Shown piece after piece: positions 49,116-60,497 of a stretch of DNA of 64,000 bases. The notes under the pieces are model-generated. The model was not told the origin of the DNA. It saw only the letters and a program-made list of their open reading frames with translations, and did not search any database. Position numbers and translations under genes: made by a program. The first letter of the stretch is position 1, and each line of letters opens with the position of its first letter. Source of the stretch: Adiantum capillus-veneris (taxonomy: Eukaryota > Streptophyta > Polypodiopsida > Polypodiales > Pteridaceae); the NCBI GenBank assembly GCA_014529385.2, contig CM043958.1, forward strand, positions 148,961,293 to 149,025,292. The letters are read 5' to 3'.

Positions 49116-50061
49116 AGCGGGTTGCCGCAATGGACGTCTGCAACATAGCTTTTTGGTACTAACATAATATCAATATGTAAGAAAGCGGACTCGTGATGGG
49201 GCACGAAGACTTAATGAGAGTGTCAATCTCACCAAAGTGTACTCTGAGGGCTATTCATACTACAACAAAAGCAAATCAACCACTTCCTAGTCAAAAAATC
49301 AGTCTATGTCCGATCTCACCGCTCAAGGCTATCACGCCTTTTTGGCATCCAAACGAATTTGGAATGCAATGACACTTAAGGAGAGGTATCACGACACCTA
49401 AGGATACAATTCTACCAAGTTCTGCAGTCATCTGGGAAGGTACATAAAGTATGATCCTCACAAAAAATGTGCAGAAAACTGAAACAAAACTATACGAAAA
49501 GGTCCCCCTTAAGCATAGAAACACTTATCCAAGGTCAAAACATAAAAAATCAACCATGTAAGACCTCAAATAAATGCATTTAGCTCACAAGAAAAACTTC
49601 ACAAACCACAACAGAATCAAGAATGATTACACTTTCATTGTAGAGCAAGAGACAAGGAACACAATGTGCTATTCGGAAATGAATACTAGACAAGGAGAAA
49701 AGTGGATTACAACTTGTAGCAGTAAGAGGCTCTCACATTGAACGTCTAAAACACCTTTTTGCTAATGACAATGTTTTTGCCAAAAACTAAGGGTTTTGAC
49801 TTAAAAGCTAAGGGGAATTTCCCACGGCCATTCAACCACTTACAAGGGGTGTAGACTCAGAGATGCTAAGAGGGCATGACAAAACATATTACAATTACGA
49901 ATCCTCATTAGCTGAATTACATCGCTTCTTTCAAAAAAATGAGCGAGTACTACAAGGTTTGGTGTACATCCGCCTTTTACGTGTCCGTTCGCTGTGTCCA
50001 CCAAACATTCCCCCCTTCCTATTTATTGCACGTCCTTGTGCAATCTGTCTTTGAGTGTCTT
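49116..50061. other. Non-coding, nothing recognised
   Basis: No domain or repeat is visible. Left edge of the 6-kb segment that separates the gag and integrase of the plus-strand copia. Confidence 0.4.
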
Positions 50062-53000
50062 TTAGTAGTTGATCAGTCTTTTCTCTAGCGTCGTAGTGAG
50101 GTGCCTGAACTTTTGCACCCTTGCCTCGATCTCCAGTTTTGTCACCAGCTCTCTGAAAGGATTATTGCTGAGAGTACTTTGATAGGCTATATGTCGGGTT
50201 GCTGGTAGATCTTTGGCCATGGGATTAAATATTGAGGAGTCTACCTCAAAGAATCCAGTCATGAACGCTTCCTCAAAAGTCTGCTTGTAGTGGGAGGGCA
50301 GGAACATGACTCTAGCATAGAATCCCATGATGACATTTCTGCTTGGGATTTTTGTCTCCATATTCCAGCAGAGACCTCTTGTGCCTTGAACAAAAATCTT
50401 CCAGGGATGCTCTGTTGTCTCTATATCATTGAATGCTGTTATGCAGGTGATTAGCATCTTGGCAATTTTTACGAGCATTTGGTATGCGAGATCTAGGATC
50501 TCCTTCTATATGTTGATGACCCCTCTGAGCGTCTGAACCATATACTTCTCTAACGGGGTTTTGTTATTGATTGGCTTTGTTATAACTGGGTAGTTGAATA
50601 CTACTGGTATTTTGCTTTTCCAAGAGTAAAATCTTTCCCAAGTTTGATGTATGTTGATGGGACAGTAAGTTGGGTCGATCCTGAGATGTTGCAGAGCATT
50701 CCTATAGTACATTTCATCTATGGGTTGCTGCTCAAGCCATTTCTTTCACCAGAGGGGTTGATTGTCAATGATAGTTTGAATTTGTATTGCTGTGACAGGA
50801 ACATCTCTGCAATCCCCTCTCCTGTTTGGCTCTAGGGCATGTAGCATTCTTTGTTTCCATAATTTGATCTCCTGCCGCATCATTTGGCAGTGCGATCATC
50901 TTATGCCCAAGGTTTTTTACCACTTCATGTGGAGTGATCATGAGCACGGTAGCCGATTCTAAGACTTTCAGTTCAGATTGTAGATATTCTTTGTGTGAGG
51001 GGTCTTTGACTTCTAAGATCCAACGCTCAATTTCTTCCTTGGCCAACTTTGAGATGGATGTCATGGCTGGATCTTCATATTCCTGCGTTACTTTCCTTGT
51101 GCTTGAACCTGGCACATCTGTTTGGTGAGCTTCAAAAGTGGAATGCCCAAATCCTCCTTTTTGCTCAAATTCCACTGGGGTTGTTTGTTCAGGCTTTGCT
51201 TGTGCTACCCTCAGAGCCTCCAAATCTCCCCGGGCCTCTGCCAATTGCTTTCTCAAATCTTCAATCTCCTTGTCTTTGGCTTTTTGTAGTGCTCTATGCC
51301 CTGTTGTCATGGTTTGTCTGTCATATTTTTCCTGAGCAAGGGCCTCCTTTAGATCTTGGACCTCTTTTTTCAGTGAGGTTGATCTAGCTGTTAAGCTTGA
51401 GGAGCTTGGCATCTCTTGCAGGGCTAATAGCTGGGTCAAAGTCTCACTGACCACCACGTAGGACTCTTGCAATTTTTCACTCTGCTCTCTTTCTCTAGTT
51501 AGCTCCTCCTCTAGTCGTTGTTGCTCGACTTGCAGAGTAGTGTTGGCCTCATTGAAATTTGTTGGACTTTTTTGTAGTAATAGGCCGCATTTTCTCTTTG
51601 CAGCTCAACTTGGAGTTGTAGCTGAACTTTTTGCAAATCCTCTATTTTGTCTTGTAGCTGGAGAGTGTTTTTAGCTACTTTAGATGACTCCTTCCTTGTG
51701 TCTTTCAGCTCTAGCTCGTGCAAGTTGTAGAGAGCTCTTTGGCATTGGAATTGGAGCTTGATCTGCTCTAAATAGGCATTAATATCGAATGACTTGATCA
51801 TTTCTACTCTTCCTCTATTATAGCTTGCAAACGAGGCGACCGTGGTTTCTTTTGGCTTCTTTGGCCCTGTTCTAATGTTCCAGCCTCTTCTATCATTCTT
51901 TCCTTGGTTTTCAGTACTTCTGTATCAGCTGGTACAGTAGTAGTGTCTGGCGGTGCTGTCTCTTTTTCTTGATCTACCTTCTCTTGTGAAAACACCTTAT
52001 CTGCCCCCTGTTCTAGAAGGTCTACAACTTATTCTCTTTTTTTTGTTCCAGCCTCTAAAGGTACCTCTTTGTCTTTAGGAGATTCAAAATCATAACCTTG
52101 TTGGTCTAGCGTGTCATGCTCTCCCTTCTCTTCTTGGTTATCATCTACTTCCTTGGCCTTTGTAGATTCGTCCGGATAATTTGAGATCGTCGATGTGTGG
52201 CCACTTTGCCTCTTCTCTTATTCTTTGCTCCATATTTCATTTGAGCTCATTCTAAATCCGTTGCCGCATGTCGCTGGCAATGTTCAGAGCTTCCTCCGCT
52301 TCCTGTCTTTTACGTTGTTTGATACGCTCAAAAGTTGTTGTTTACCTGCATACAAAGGGACGTCTTCTTCTTTCTCTTCCTCTTTTTCATTGTCTGCTTC
52401 TATTCACATATTTCTTTTCTCTTCATGCTTATGTTGTCTGATTCTTTCTCTTAATGTTTGCGCTTCTCCCATTGTTCTTCTGGCTTGGGTAATTGGGATG
52501 GCTCCTGCCGCTCATGATATTCTCTTTTTTTATCGTGTATATCTCATGAAAAATTCACTCCCTGCTCCTCATCTGAAGAGTGGTATTCTGAAGGGGTATG
52601 TCTTTCCTTAGACCCCGCTTCCTTGCTATTCGGTGCATCCGACTCTGTATTTTCACTATCAGGTTCATTCTTGTAGCGCTATGCCTTGTGGATGGTCCTG
52701 CTACTACTGGTTTTACTGCTCTTTTGGATTTGTGGATCAAATATATATGTGCTTCTATAGGTGGTAGATCAACAATCGTCTCGAATGCTTGGTAGGAGAT
52801 TTGAATCAGCATTGGTCCTGCGTTCATGTAGGTCTTGCCCTTTTGGCTCCCCTTAAGATTTGCTTCTACTATGTTGTTGAGGAGGTAGTTGCCAAAGTCG
52901 CAGGCTGACCACTCTTCTTTCTGCTAATCCCATTGCCATTACCACTGCCATGTGCAACAACGATTCAATGTATCTTGCTGGCTTCTGTACTTTGAAATGT

Positions 53001-53529
53001 TGTGATATGAGGTGCAACGGCAATTTTATTTCTGAGTAGATTAAGTCTTGATATGTCAGATTGTGTCCTCTTTGCTTCAGGAAGGCTTTGTTGTTATCTA
53101 TTGCTTTTGTCTTTTGCAATAGATTGTGTGTCCCATGCTGTAGATGGAGAGCTTCATTGATTATTTTTGTGGTGATTTTCACTTTGACTGTTGCTCCATA
53201 TTTGTCCATCAGGGTGGCTTCCCCATTGTATTGAATAGAGCTTATGAGTTCATGAGCAAATCCGTCCCCCATGGCGGCAATCATAGAAATTTTTCCAACT
53301 GTAGGCACCCTGCTTGCACTTCTAATTTTTGGTGTGGTGTCCACAATTCCCTTTGAAAGATGTTGGTTTTTACTATCTCTCCATCTGCTTCCTGAAATCT
53401 TCCAATGAATATATTGGCCGATATTGCTTCCAGCACATGTTCTGTGATATGGGCCTTCCCATTTGAGGATGTATCTGTGATCTCATATGGTGGTGCTCTC
53501 CACTCCCTTTGTGCTTTCCTTTTAGGCAT
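50062..53529 (-). pseudogene. Large unknown protein with coiled coil, possible plant transposon ORF
   Basis: Read leftward from Met 53529, a compact N-terminal domain of about 220 residues spans 53529-52853 with one frame change. It includes MDKYGATVKVKITTKIINEA and LPLHLISQHFKVQKPARYI. Its layout recalls the N-terminal domain of 'putative plant transposon proteins', but the match is weak. Next is a hydrophilic region rich in Lys, Glu and Gln, then long helical segments at 50765-51472 and 51511-51801 (EVQDLKEALAQEK, DLRKQLAEARGDLEAL), a likely coiled coil. The C-terminal part at 50062-50712 is more globular (HPWKIFVQGTRGLCWNMETK). At least eight stops or frame changes break it. No polymerase, integrase or nuclease motif is recognised. 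Its strand is opposite to the copia in which it lies. Confidence 0.45.
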
Positions 53530-53726
53530 CCTGAGGTCAGTTTTAGATTAGAAACAGGATTTAGCAATTGATCAAAACTGTTGAAAAGTTGATGAAAACA
53601 CAAAATTTGACCATAAAATGAAAAATGAGCATAACTTTGTCAAAACTACCCCAAATTTCACTAGTGCATCTAGGATTGCCATAGGCACAAGGGCATAAGA
53701 TAACATATGAATTCTAGCAAAAAGGT

Positions 53727-54964
53727 ACATGGATCACGATCCATGTTGGGAAGCATCTGGAAATTTCAACTAGTGGGGGTTGTTCCTAGCCACATAGGGA
53801 TGCTAATGTGCAAATTTCTCTAGTTTTGGGGTTTGAGGAACATGGATCGTGATCCATGTTTGGTAGCAAATTAAAGATCTGATGATACCAGCTGGCAGGG
53901 CTCATCAAGATGGTACCAGCCTTGGTCCAATTTTTTTGGGATTTGGATCATTGGTTTGGTACTTAGGTTAATTTTTGGAAATCATTCTCAGACTTAGAAA
54001 AATTTGGATTTTTGATGTGGATTTTGGAATCCAAATGACTTGAAACTTCATGGCTAGGCTTTGGTGAATATAATGGGCCAAATGATATGAATTTTTCTCT
54101 GGTTGGGCAAAAAGGTACATGGATCGCGATCCATGTTGGGAGGGATTTTGATATAGCCTTTTGCACACATGTTCCTATAGGTCTTCCTAGCACACCAGTG
54201 AAATATTTTCAAATTTAGACATGTTTTTCCTGTGTTTACTCAATTTCCCAGTTTATAGTCATGTTTTTCCGTCTTGACCATATTGGTTTTTTGATACCAC
54301 TTTTGGGCACTTTCTTTGAATGGCATCTGTTTTTGCCTTAATTCTAGATGATTTGTGTCTGAAAAGCACAGCCTTTCCTAGCTTCCCACCAATTTTCATC
54401 AGTATCTGAATCTCTCTCATAGGGGAAATTGGTCCCGGCAATTTGCTCAATTTTGCAGGTACTCTTTTGCTTTGCTTTGACCCTACTTACACCTTTAAGT
54501 TACATCTCTTTGACGATTGTCTTTCACTTTCTTCCGGACTTCCTTCTGTTTCAGTTGGTTTTGCAATAGAGTCCTAAAAAGTTGCATTTGCTGCTCTAGC
54601 CTGTGGGGTAGCTTCCTACTCTTCTCCTAACCCTACTCCATGGGTTTTTTTTTTGGAAACAGATCATTTTTCCTTTGATTACTGCCAAAAGACCATTTGC
54701 AGATGAAAGTGAAAAACCATGAGGATTTGATGATTTTAAAAGCCCTTTTTGTGACTATTTTTGCATGGTTAGTCACAATTTTGCATCCCCTAGCTAGTGA
54801 ACCACTCCTGCCCTAGTTTTAGCAAAAAGGTACATGGATCGCGATCCATGTTGGGAAGCATTTTGCAATTCCAACTAGGGGAGGTTGATCCTGGGCCTAT
54901 GGGGTAGCTTCTGTGCAATTTTTTCTAATATTAGGGTTTGGGGAACATGGATTGCGATCCATGT
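53727..54964. repeat. Five copies of a 20-bp palindrome
   Basis: ACATGGATCGCGATCCATGT is a perfect palindrome, at 54117-54136 and 54832-54851. One-base variants are at 53727-53746 (centre ACG), 53840-53859 (centre GTG) and 54945-54964 (TTGCG). The copies at 53727 and 53840, and those at 54832 and 54945, are both exactly 113 bp apart and sit in similar context, so a block of about 150 bp is itself repeated. Three copies share the left flank AAAAAGGT. Confidence 0.95.
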
Positions 54965-55262
54965 TCCACCACCTTTTGCAACTGTTTTTGCACTTCCTGA
55001 TTCTGCCAGTTACCAGGAGTCTGCTGATGAAAAGGTTTTTGTTTTGGGTGAGTTTTGAAGTCCCCCATTGGCCTTGAAAGTTTGCAGATTTTGCGACTTT
55101 GATCTACTTTGATATGTTGTTTTGGTGTTGTTTGTGCAGTATGGGGCATACACAAATGTTCTTGTGGGGTTAATGATCATACCTATCAAATCCGGTGTAG
55201 TAAGAGCTACCGAGGTGGTCGCAACTGTCATAATCTAAGTGCAAAACCCTATGCTTCTGTGG

Positions 55263-55264
<2 letters not shown>

Positions 55265-55305
<41 letters not shown>
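55265..55305. repeat. (GT)n microsatellite
   Basis: About 41 bp of perfect GT repeat in non-coding sequence. Confidence 0.95.
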
Positions 55306-55310
<5 letters not shown>

Positions 55311-55844
55311 AAATGAGCTTATGTTGCCCCATTTGGCTATATGTTCCCAATCTACCCGAAATGCCCCATTCATACTTACCTCCATTAATCCTATCTTTCT
55401 GTTCATATCACCTGCAGTTTGGACCGTTCTTCATTCTGATATTCAGTCGACAAATGGCCTTCAATCTGCAGTTTTGATCTTTTAGAAGTTGGCTCAAAAT
55501 CTGTCGTGTACTGAATCTTTCCATATTTGCCATGTTCGAAGCCCTCGCTTTGAAGTTTTGGCGTTTGCTTTCAAAAGTCAATTCCAATTTTCCTTGCTCA
55601 ACTTATTAACTTTTGTTGATTATTTATTTTAGCTTTTTAGTAAAGGAAGATTAGTTATAATTATTATTAGTTGGCCAAAATTTGCCAAAACTAGTGTAAT
55701 CTCTCATACATACATATTCTTAATCTAGCATTTAGATGGTGTCAATATGGCTCATGATTATGCCTGCTAAGAGTTAAAAAGTTCTAAAAATTGTTAAAGA
55801 AAAAGAAAAGAAAAGAAAAAGAATGATGCTAATATATACATCCA

Positions 55845-58092
55845 TTGAAAGCTAAGTCCGAAGTGTTTATGTGCTTCAAGCAATTTCTTGCTATGGTTGA
55901 AAATGTCTCAAAATGTACTATGGGCACCCTCCGTTCCAATCAAGGGGGGGAGTATATGTCTCATGAATTTAATGCATTTCTGACTAGTTGTGGGATAAAA
56001 CACCAATGTACAATGTTGTATACGCCTCAACAAAATGATGTTGCTGAGAGGAAAAACAAGTCTCTTACGGAAATGGCACAATGTATGGTCGAGGGTCAAG
56101 CTTTACCACATTTATGTTGGCTCGAGGATGTCATGTGTGCCACTTATGTACTCAACAGGTGTCCTACAAAAGCGTTGTAGTCTATGACTCCATATGAAGC
56201 ATGGCATGATAGAAAGCCATCTCCTGAGCACATGCATGTTTTTGGCTGTTTGACTTATGGTTTAGTGCCACAAGAGCAGCACAAAAAATTGGATGATAAG
56301 ACTGTCAAATGTATTTTTGTTGGTTATAGTGTTGAAAGAAAAGGTTACAGGTTGTACCATCCACAAACAAAGCGTATTTTGGTCTCACGTGATAACGTGT
56401 TTGTGGAAGATTCTGTTCAGCCGTTGCTGTCATGTACCAGAGATAGTAATGTAAGCTCACGGGACATTTATAATAGTTTATTGTCTCTTTTTAGTGGTGG
56501 AAGTTTGAATGTAAACTCAAATGAGGCAAATGTACAGCCTACGGGGGGTTTTGAAAATGTTACAGATCAGCCTATTACTGATGCAGATGTACATGATGTA
56601 CTTGATGAGGAAAGGGTTGAAAATGAGCAGGCTAGACGTATGCCAAATGGTTGGTGAAAAATTTGCGTGACAGTAAATTGGCTGCACCTTTGTCTAGGCG
56701 TACTCGTTCACGCTCTCACCATCCATCTTATGCATCAAATTGTTATGCTTTGGCTATGTCTAGCTTACTTGATGTTGAGGAACCTCTGTCTTTTGATGAA
56801 GCACAAAATTCAAAAACTATGATGCACTTATAGAAAATGACACATGGACTTTATGTGATTTGCCTCTTGGCAAAAAGGCCATTGGTACAAAGTGGGTTTA
56901 CAAGTTGAAACGCAAGCCGGATGGTGAGGTTGATCGCCATAAGGCTCGTCTTGTTGCAAAAGGCTATGCGCAACAAAAAGGCATTTGCTCCCACTTGTCG
57001 TATGACTACTGTGCGTTTTCTATGTGCATTGGCAGCTCATTTTGGTTGGGATGTACATCAATCAGACATTGTTACTACTTTCTTGAATGGTCACATATTT
57101 GAGGAAGTTTATGTAACGCAGCCTCGTGGTTTTGTCAAGAAAGGAAAGAGGATAAGGTGTGCAAATGTAACAAAGCTTTGCATGGGTTGAGGCAATCTCC
57201 TCGTGCTTGGTATGAGAAGGCTGACACTCATTTGGTCAAACGAGGCTTTTGTACCAGTCCAACAGAAAGCACATTGTATGTCAAGCGTGAGGGCAATGTA
57301 CTTATCATTGTTGCTCTTTATGTGGATGATTTGTTGATCACTGGTCCCAATGAGGCACATATTATTGAATTTAGAATGCTACTTTCAAGATGAAAAATTT
57401 GGGAATGTTGGGCATATAGTTTAAGCGGTGTGATGGTGGTATTGTCTTCTATCCTAAAAGTTACATAGAGACATTGCTATGTAAGTTTGGACTTGAGGAT
57501 TGCAAACCTATTGCCACTCCCATGGAAACAGGTTTGAAGTTGAGTCTACATGATGCTGGTGATCCTGCTGATGTCACTCTTTACCAAATTGCTATTTGGT
57601 TGTCTCATTTATGTATGCAACACGAGGCCAGATATTCAATTTGCAGTCTCACAGCTCAGCAGATTCATGCATAGACCAAGGTCTAAGCATTGGCAGACAG
57701 TCAAGAGGATTTTTCACTACTTGAGTGGCACTTTGCATCTTGACTTGTTTTATCCCAAGGGGGGATAATTGCCACCAAATTCACATGCTTTTTTATACTC
57801 AGATTGGGCTGGTTGTTATGACATGTGAGTGTTCACAAGTGGTTTTTGTTTCATGCTTGACAGTTCGTGTATTTCATGGTTGAGCCAGAAGCAACCTACT
57901 GTGGCCACTTCCAGTTGTGAGGTTGAGTACAGGGCATTTTTTACAGCTACGGTTGAGTGTGTATGGCTCACACGCCTTATGGCTGATTTGGGTGTTGGAC
58001 AAGACATTACCAACATCATCTACAATGACAGTCAGAGCGCATTGGCAGTTGCGAGGAACACAATTTTTTGCAAAGAGAAGAAACATGCCTAA
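55845..58092 (+). pseudogene. Copia integrase, RT and RNase H, 3' truncated
   Basis: Integrase (55845-56640) shows RSNQGGEYMSHEF, YTPQQNDVAERKN, HVFGCLTYG and the Y-R-L-Y-H-P motif. RT starts with KRKPDGEVDRHKARLVAKGY (near 56930), continues through VHQSDIVTTFLNGHIFEEVY and LYVDDLLITG (intact), and RNase H reaches SSCEVEYRAFF and NDSQSALAVARN. About seven frameshifts or stops lie between. It breaks off at KEKKHA (58092), in the middle of RNase H, without polypurine tract or 3' LTR. It belongs with the primer site at 48311 and gag at 48670. Confidence 0.85.
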
Positions 58093-59176
58093 CATCTTTA
58101 AGATTCCATTCATTTCCATTAGCAGTTTTGACGCAAACTGTACCTTTGCCGACAATTTCACAAGCTTCATCATCGCCCAAGTATACACACCCAAAATTAC
58201 CTTTGGTGTAACCTTGAAAATGGGCTTTTGTGGTGTTGCATGGAATGAAGCTCTGGAATCTACGATCCAAGAATTAGACACATTGTCTACTGAGAGAATT
58301 AGAGCATCTTGCTCTACTTTACCTGCCACATTGGCCTTCAATGTTGGCTTGTTGTCTTGAGACTCTGACTCCTTCTTCTTCTTGGATCAACAATCCTTCT
58401 TTGCCGCAATTCCAATATTGAAGAACTGAATTTGTGCGTGACTTGCTCCGCCTTGAGCGATCACAACCCTTTTGGTTTTTTAACCTCTCCTTAGGCCTTC
58501 CTCTTGTTTCCACTGACAGTACAACACTTGTAATTCTCCTCTGCTTCTCCTTTGCAATTACTCGCTTAGGAGAATACCCACAACATCATCGAACTTAAGA
58601 GTATTTGTGCCATGGATAGAATTACTTACAACCATCACAAGGTTGTCCCAACTATCCGATAGAGATGATAGTATAAGGAGATCTTGCACTTCGTCATCAA
58701 AATTGATTTTCACCGATCGAAGTTGACTTATGTTGGTGTTAAAGTCATTTAGGTATTTTTCAAATGAATGATTCTCTACCATCTTTAGATTGAACAAGCA
58801 CTTCATGAGAAATCTTATTGGATGCTGATGGTTTCTCGTAGAGGCCATCAAGTGACTTCATCAAGTCCTCTGTGGTCTTCATCTCCAAAATGTTGAAGGC
58901 CACCGTTGACTCTAAGCTTAGCTGGATTGTTCCTAATGCCTTTCGGTCAAGGAAAATCCATGCTTCATCTGCCAGTGTTGCAAGAGCGCCTAGTGGAAAA
59001 TAAAGGTCCCTCTGGTAGAGATAGTCTTCAATCTGCATCTTCCAGTGTTGGTAGTTCTTGCCGTTGAACTTCTTGATCTTGAGATTCCCTTCCTCCGCCA
59101 TTACTCCCACTATTTTCAAGGAATCCTTTCCTTGAGATACTTTAGCTTCTATGAGTAAGCCTTGCTCTGATACCAT
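58093..59176 (-). pseudogene. Copia gag and protease of the composite element
   Basis: Reading leftward from the primer site, gag starts near 59100 (LKIKKFNGKNYQHWKMQIED). One frameshift leads to a second part at 58558-58851 (DDEVQDLLILSSLSDSWDNL). A damaged zinc knuckle follows (YWNCGKEG). The protease is near 58.28 kb, reading SWIVDSRASFHATP, with Arg in place of the Gly of DSG. It ends at NEWNLKDVRHV, where the opposite-strand copia begins. Integrase is missing. Confidence 0.85.
59164..59175 (-). promoter_or_regulatory. Primer-binding site of the composite copia
   Basis: TGGTATCAGAGC on the minus strand, exact, two bases from the LTR that starts at 59178. Confidence 0.9.
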
Positions 59177-59177
59177 T

Positions 59178-59874
59178 TGTTAGGAAATATGATGTAGCTA
59201 AGTAGATAATTGAGTAGTTTACTTAATGGAGAGAGATAATTTTCACAAATGAGAGATTATAGAGTAGAGAAAGAGAAAGAGAGCACACACGACATACGTG
59301 GTTCACCCAATGTGGTCTACATCCTCGGAAAATCAGCCACTCAATGGCTTTAGTACTTCAAAACAAGAAGTAGATTACAAAGGGGTTATACCCTTTTGGA
59401 GCTCCCGCCTTGCTTCACTCTCACCACCTCACATCAACTTCACAATGCTTCACAATCCTTTTTTGTGTGTAGAAGAGGCCTCCTTTTATAGGCCAAAAGG
59501 GTTGTCCTCTCTCATGAGAGGTAGCTGTGTGTAGCCACCCTTGTGTTGACAAGTCCCCGACTTGGACTCTCCAATGCATCCATGTGTGGCTGCCTTTGAG
59601 AAGACAAGTCCATCTTGAAATCGAACACCGGCCATTGAATTCAGCCATCGGCCATTGACTACCGGCCAACCAACTGGCCGTTTTTCAACCACTTTTCGAT
59701 CGTCGTCCGGCCATAATATTCCGACTAAAAGCTCGAGATTGGCTGTGAAAATTTTAGTTTTCGGTGAGTGATTTTTCTTCACGCACGATGGCTTCTCCTC
59801 ATAACGGAGGTCTTACAAATGTGCGTTTTTAATACAAAAAATTACAAGGCGTAAATCAAGCTCCATACTTAACA
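59178..59874 (-). repeat. 5' LTR of composite copia
   Basis: 697 bp, TGTTAAGTATGG...CCTAACA on the minus strand, homologous to 46100-46822. CATGG follows at 59875-59879. Confidence 0.9.
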
Positions 59875-59915
59875 CATGGCTCATTCTAGATGTGCCGTCA
59901 TGCGCGATAGTGGAT

Positions 59916-59916
<1 letters not shown>

Positions 59917-59956
<40 letters not shown>
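59917..59956. repeat. (AG)n microsatellite
   Basis: 40 bp of perfect AG repeat, 12 bp upstream of the histone-like ATG. It is open in the same frame (Glu-Arg repeats), which is probably accidental. Confidence 0.95.
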
Positions 59957-59962
<6 letters not shown>

Positions 59963-59968
59963 AGGAAA

Positions 59969-60393
59969 ATGGCAGGAACAAACACTACTACTAGAAAGGC
60001 TAGCACAGGTCTAGGTTTAGTTGTTAAAGCAGGGGACAGGCCGGCTATCAAGAAGAAGAGACCTCAAAAGCCTATGAAGATTTTGAAGGATCCAAGGATG
60101 AAGAGGATACACAGAGACCTAAAGCTGTTCAAGGAAATCGGGAAGGCTCAAAAATGCATTCAACGTATTGTACCAAAGCTTCCCTTTTAGAGGCTGGTCA
60201 GGTCAACATGTGAAGAGGCATGCTTTAGCACAATGAGGTGTAAGCATGTTGCATTGTTGGCACTTCAAGAGGCATCATAAGATTTTTTTCTTGAATACTT
60301 CAATGATATGACTATTGTTGCAGCACATGCACACAAGATAACCATAATGGACAAGGACAACAAAACCTTGAAGAGACTGAGATGGAGATATGA
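59969..60393 (+). pseudogene. Divergent histone H3-like domain
   Basis: From ATG 59969 the frame gives a basic tail with TTTRKASTG, comparable to the ARKSTGG segment of the H3 tail, then a full histone fold. The pieces LKLFKEIGKAQK, VPKLPF, RLVRS, ALLALQEAS, EYFNDM and AHKITIMDKDNKTLKRLR line up with helices alpha-N to alpha-3 of H3. Two codons are stops: TAG at 60188 where H3 has the Gln of LPFQRLVR, and TAA at about 60279. Between LVR and ALQEA there is one residue more than in canonical H3. H3 packs DNA in nucleosomes; this copy is very divergent and broken, and cannot be assigned to H3.1, H3.3 or CENH3. The frame runs on for 56 codons after the fold towards a Ulp1-like domain. Confidence 0.8.
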
Positions 60394-60497
60394 TAAACTA
60401 CTTGTACCCAATGAATTTATAGACAAGAAAATGATGGACATTTTGCTTATACCTCCATCAAAGCCACAGTCAGAGGTGAAGATTGTGAAGGTCACCC

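Larger units (their letters stand above)
53530..55844. other. Upstream region of the unknown protein, no gene
   Basis: No coding sequence is recognised. It contains five copies of a 20-bp palindrome (53727-54964) and a GT microsatellite (55265-55305), then plain AT-rich sequence up to the copia integrase. Confidence 0.5.
46100..59874 (-). mobile_element. Composite copia, LTR to LTR, TSD CATGG
   Basis: LTRs at 46100-46822 (723 bp) and 59178-59874 (697 bp) lie in the same direction, flanked by CATGG at 46095-46099 and 59875-59879. The 5' part (gag, protease) is at the right and the 3' part (RT, RNase H) at the left. About 10 kb of other elements separates them, and integrase plus the RT start are lost. 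Confidence 0.9.

Noticed and set aside
49291-49524. 77-codon minus-strand frame rich in hydrophobic residues
   Set aside because: No family similarity, no neighbours in the same direction, length compatible with chance.
53727-54964. CRISPR-like spaced repeats
   Set aside because: The copies are palindromes with unequal outer spacing in plant DNA; no regular spacers or cas genes.
59969-60393. Assignment of the H3-like domain as CENH3
   Set aside because: The loop is longer by only one residue, the usual CENH3 Trp in that region is not seen, and the copy is too decayed; only H3-like is supported.
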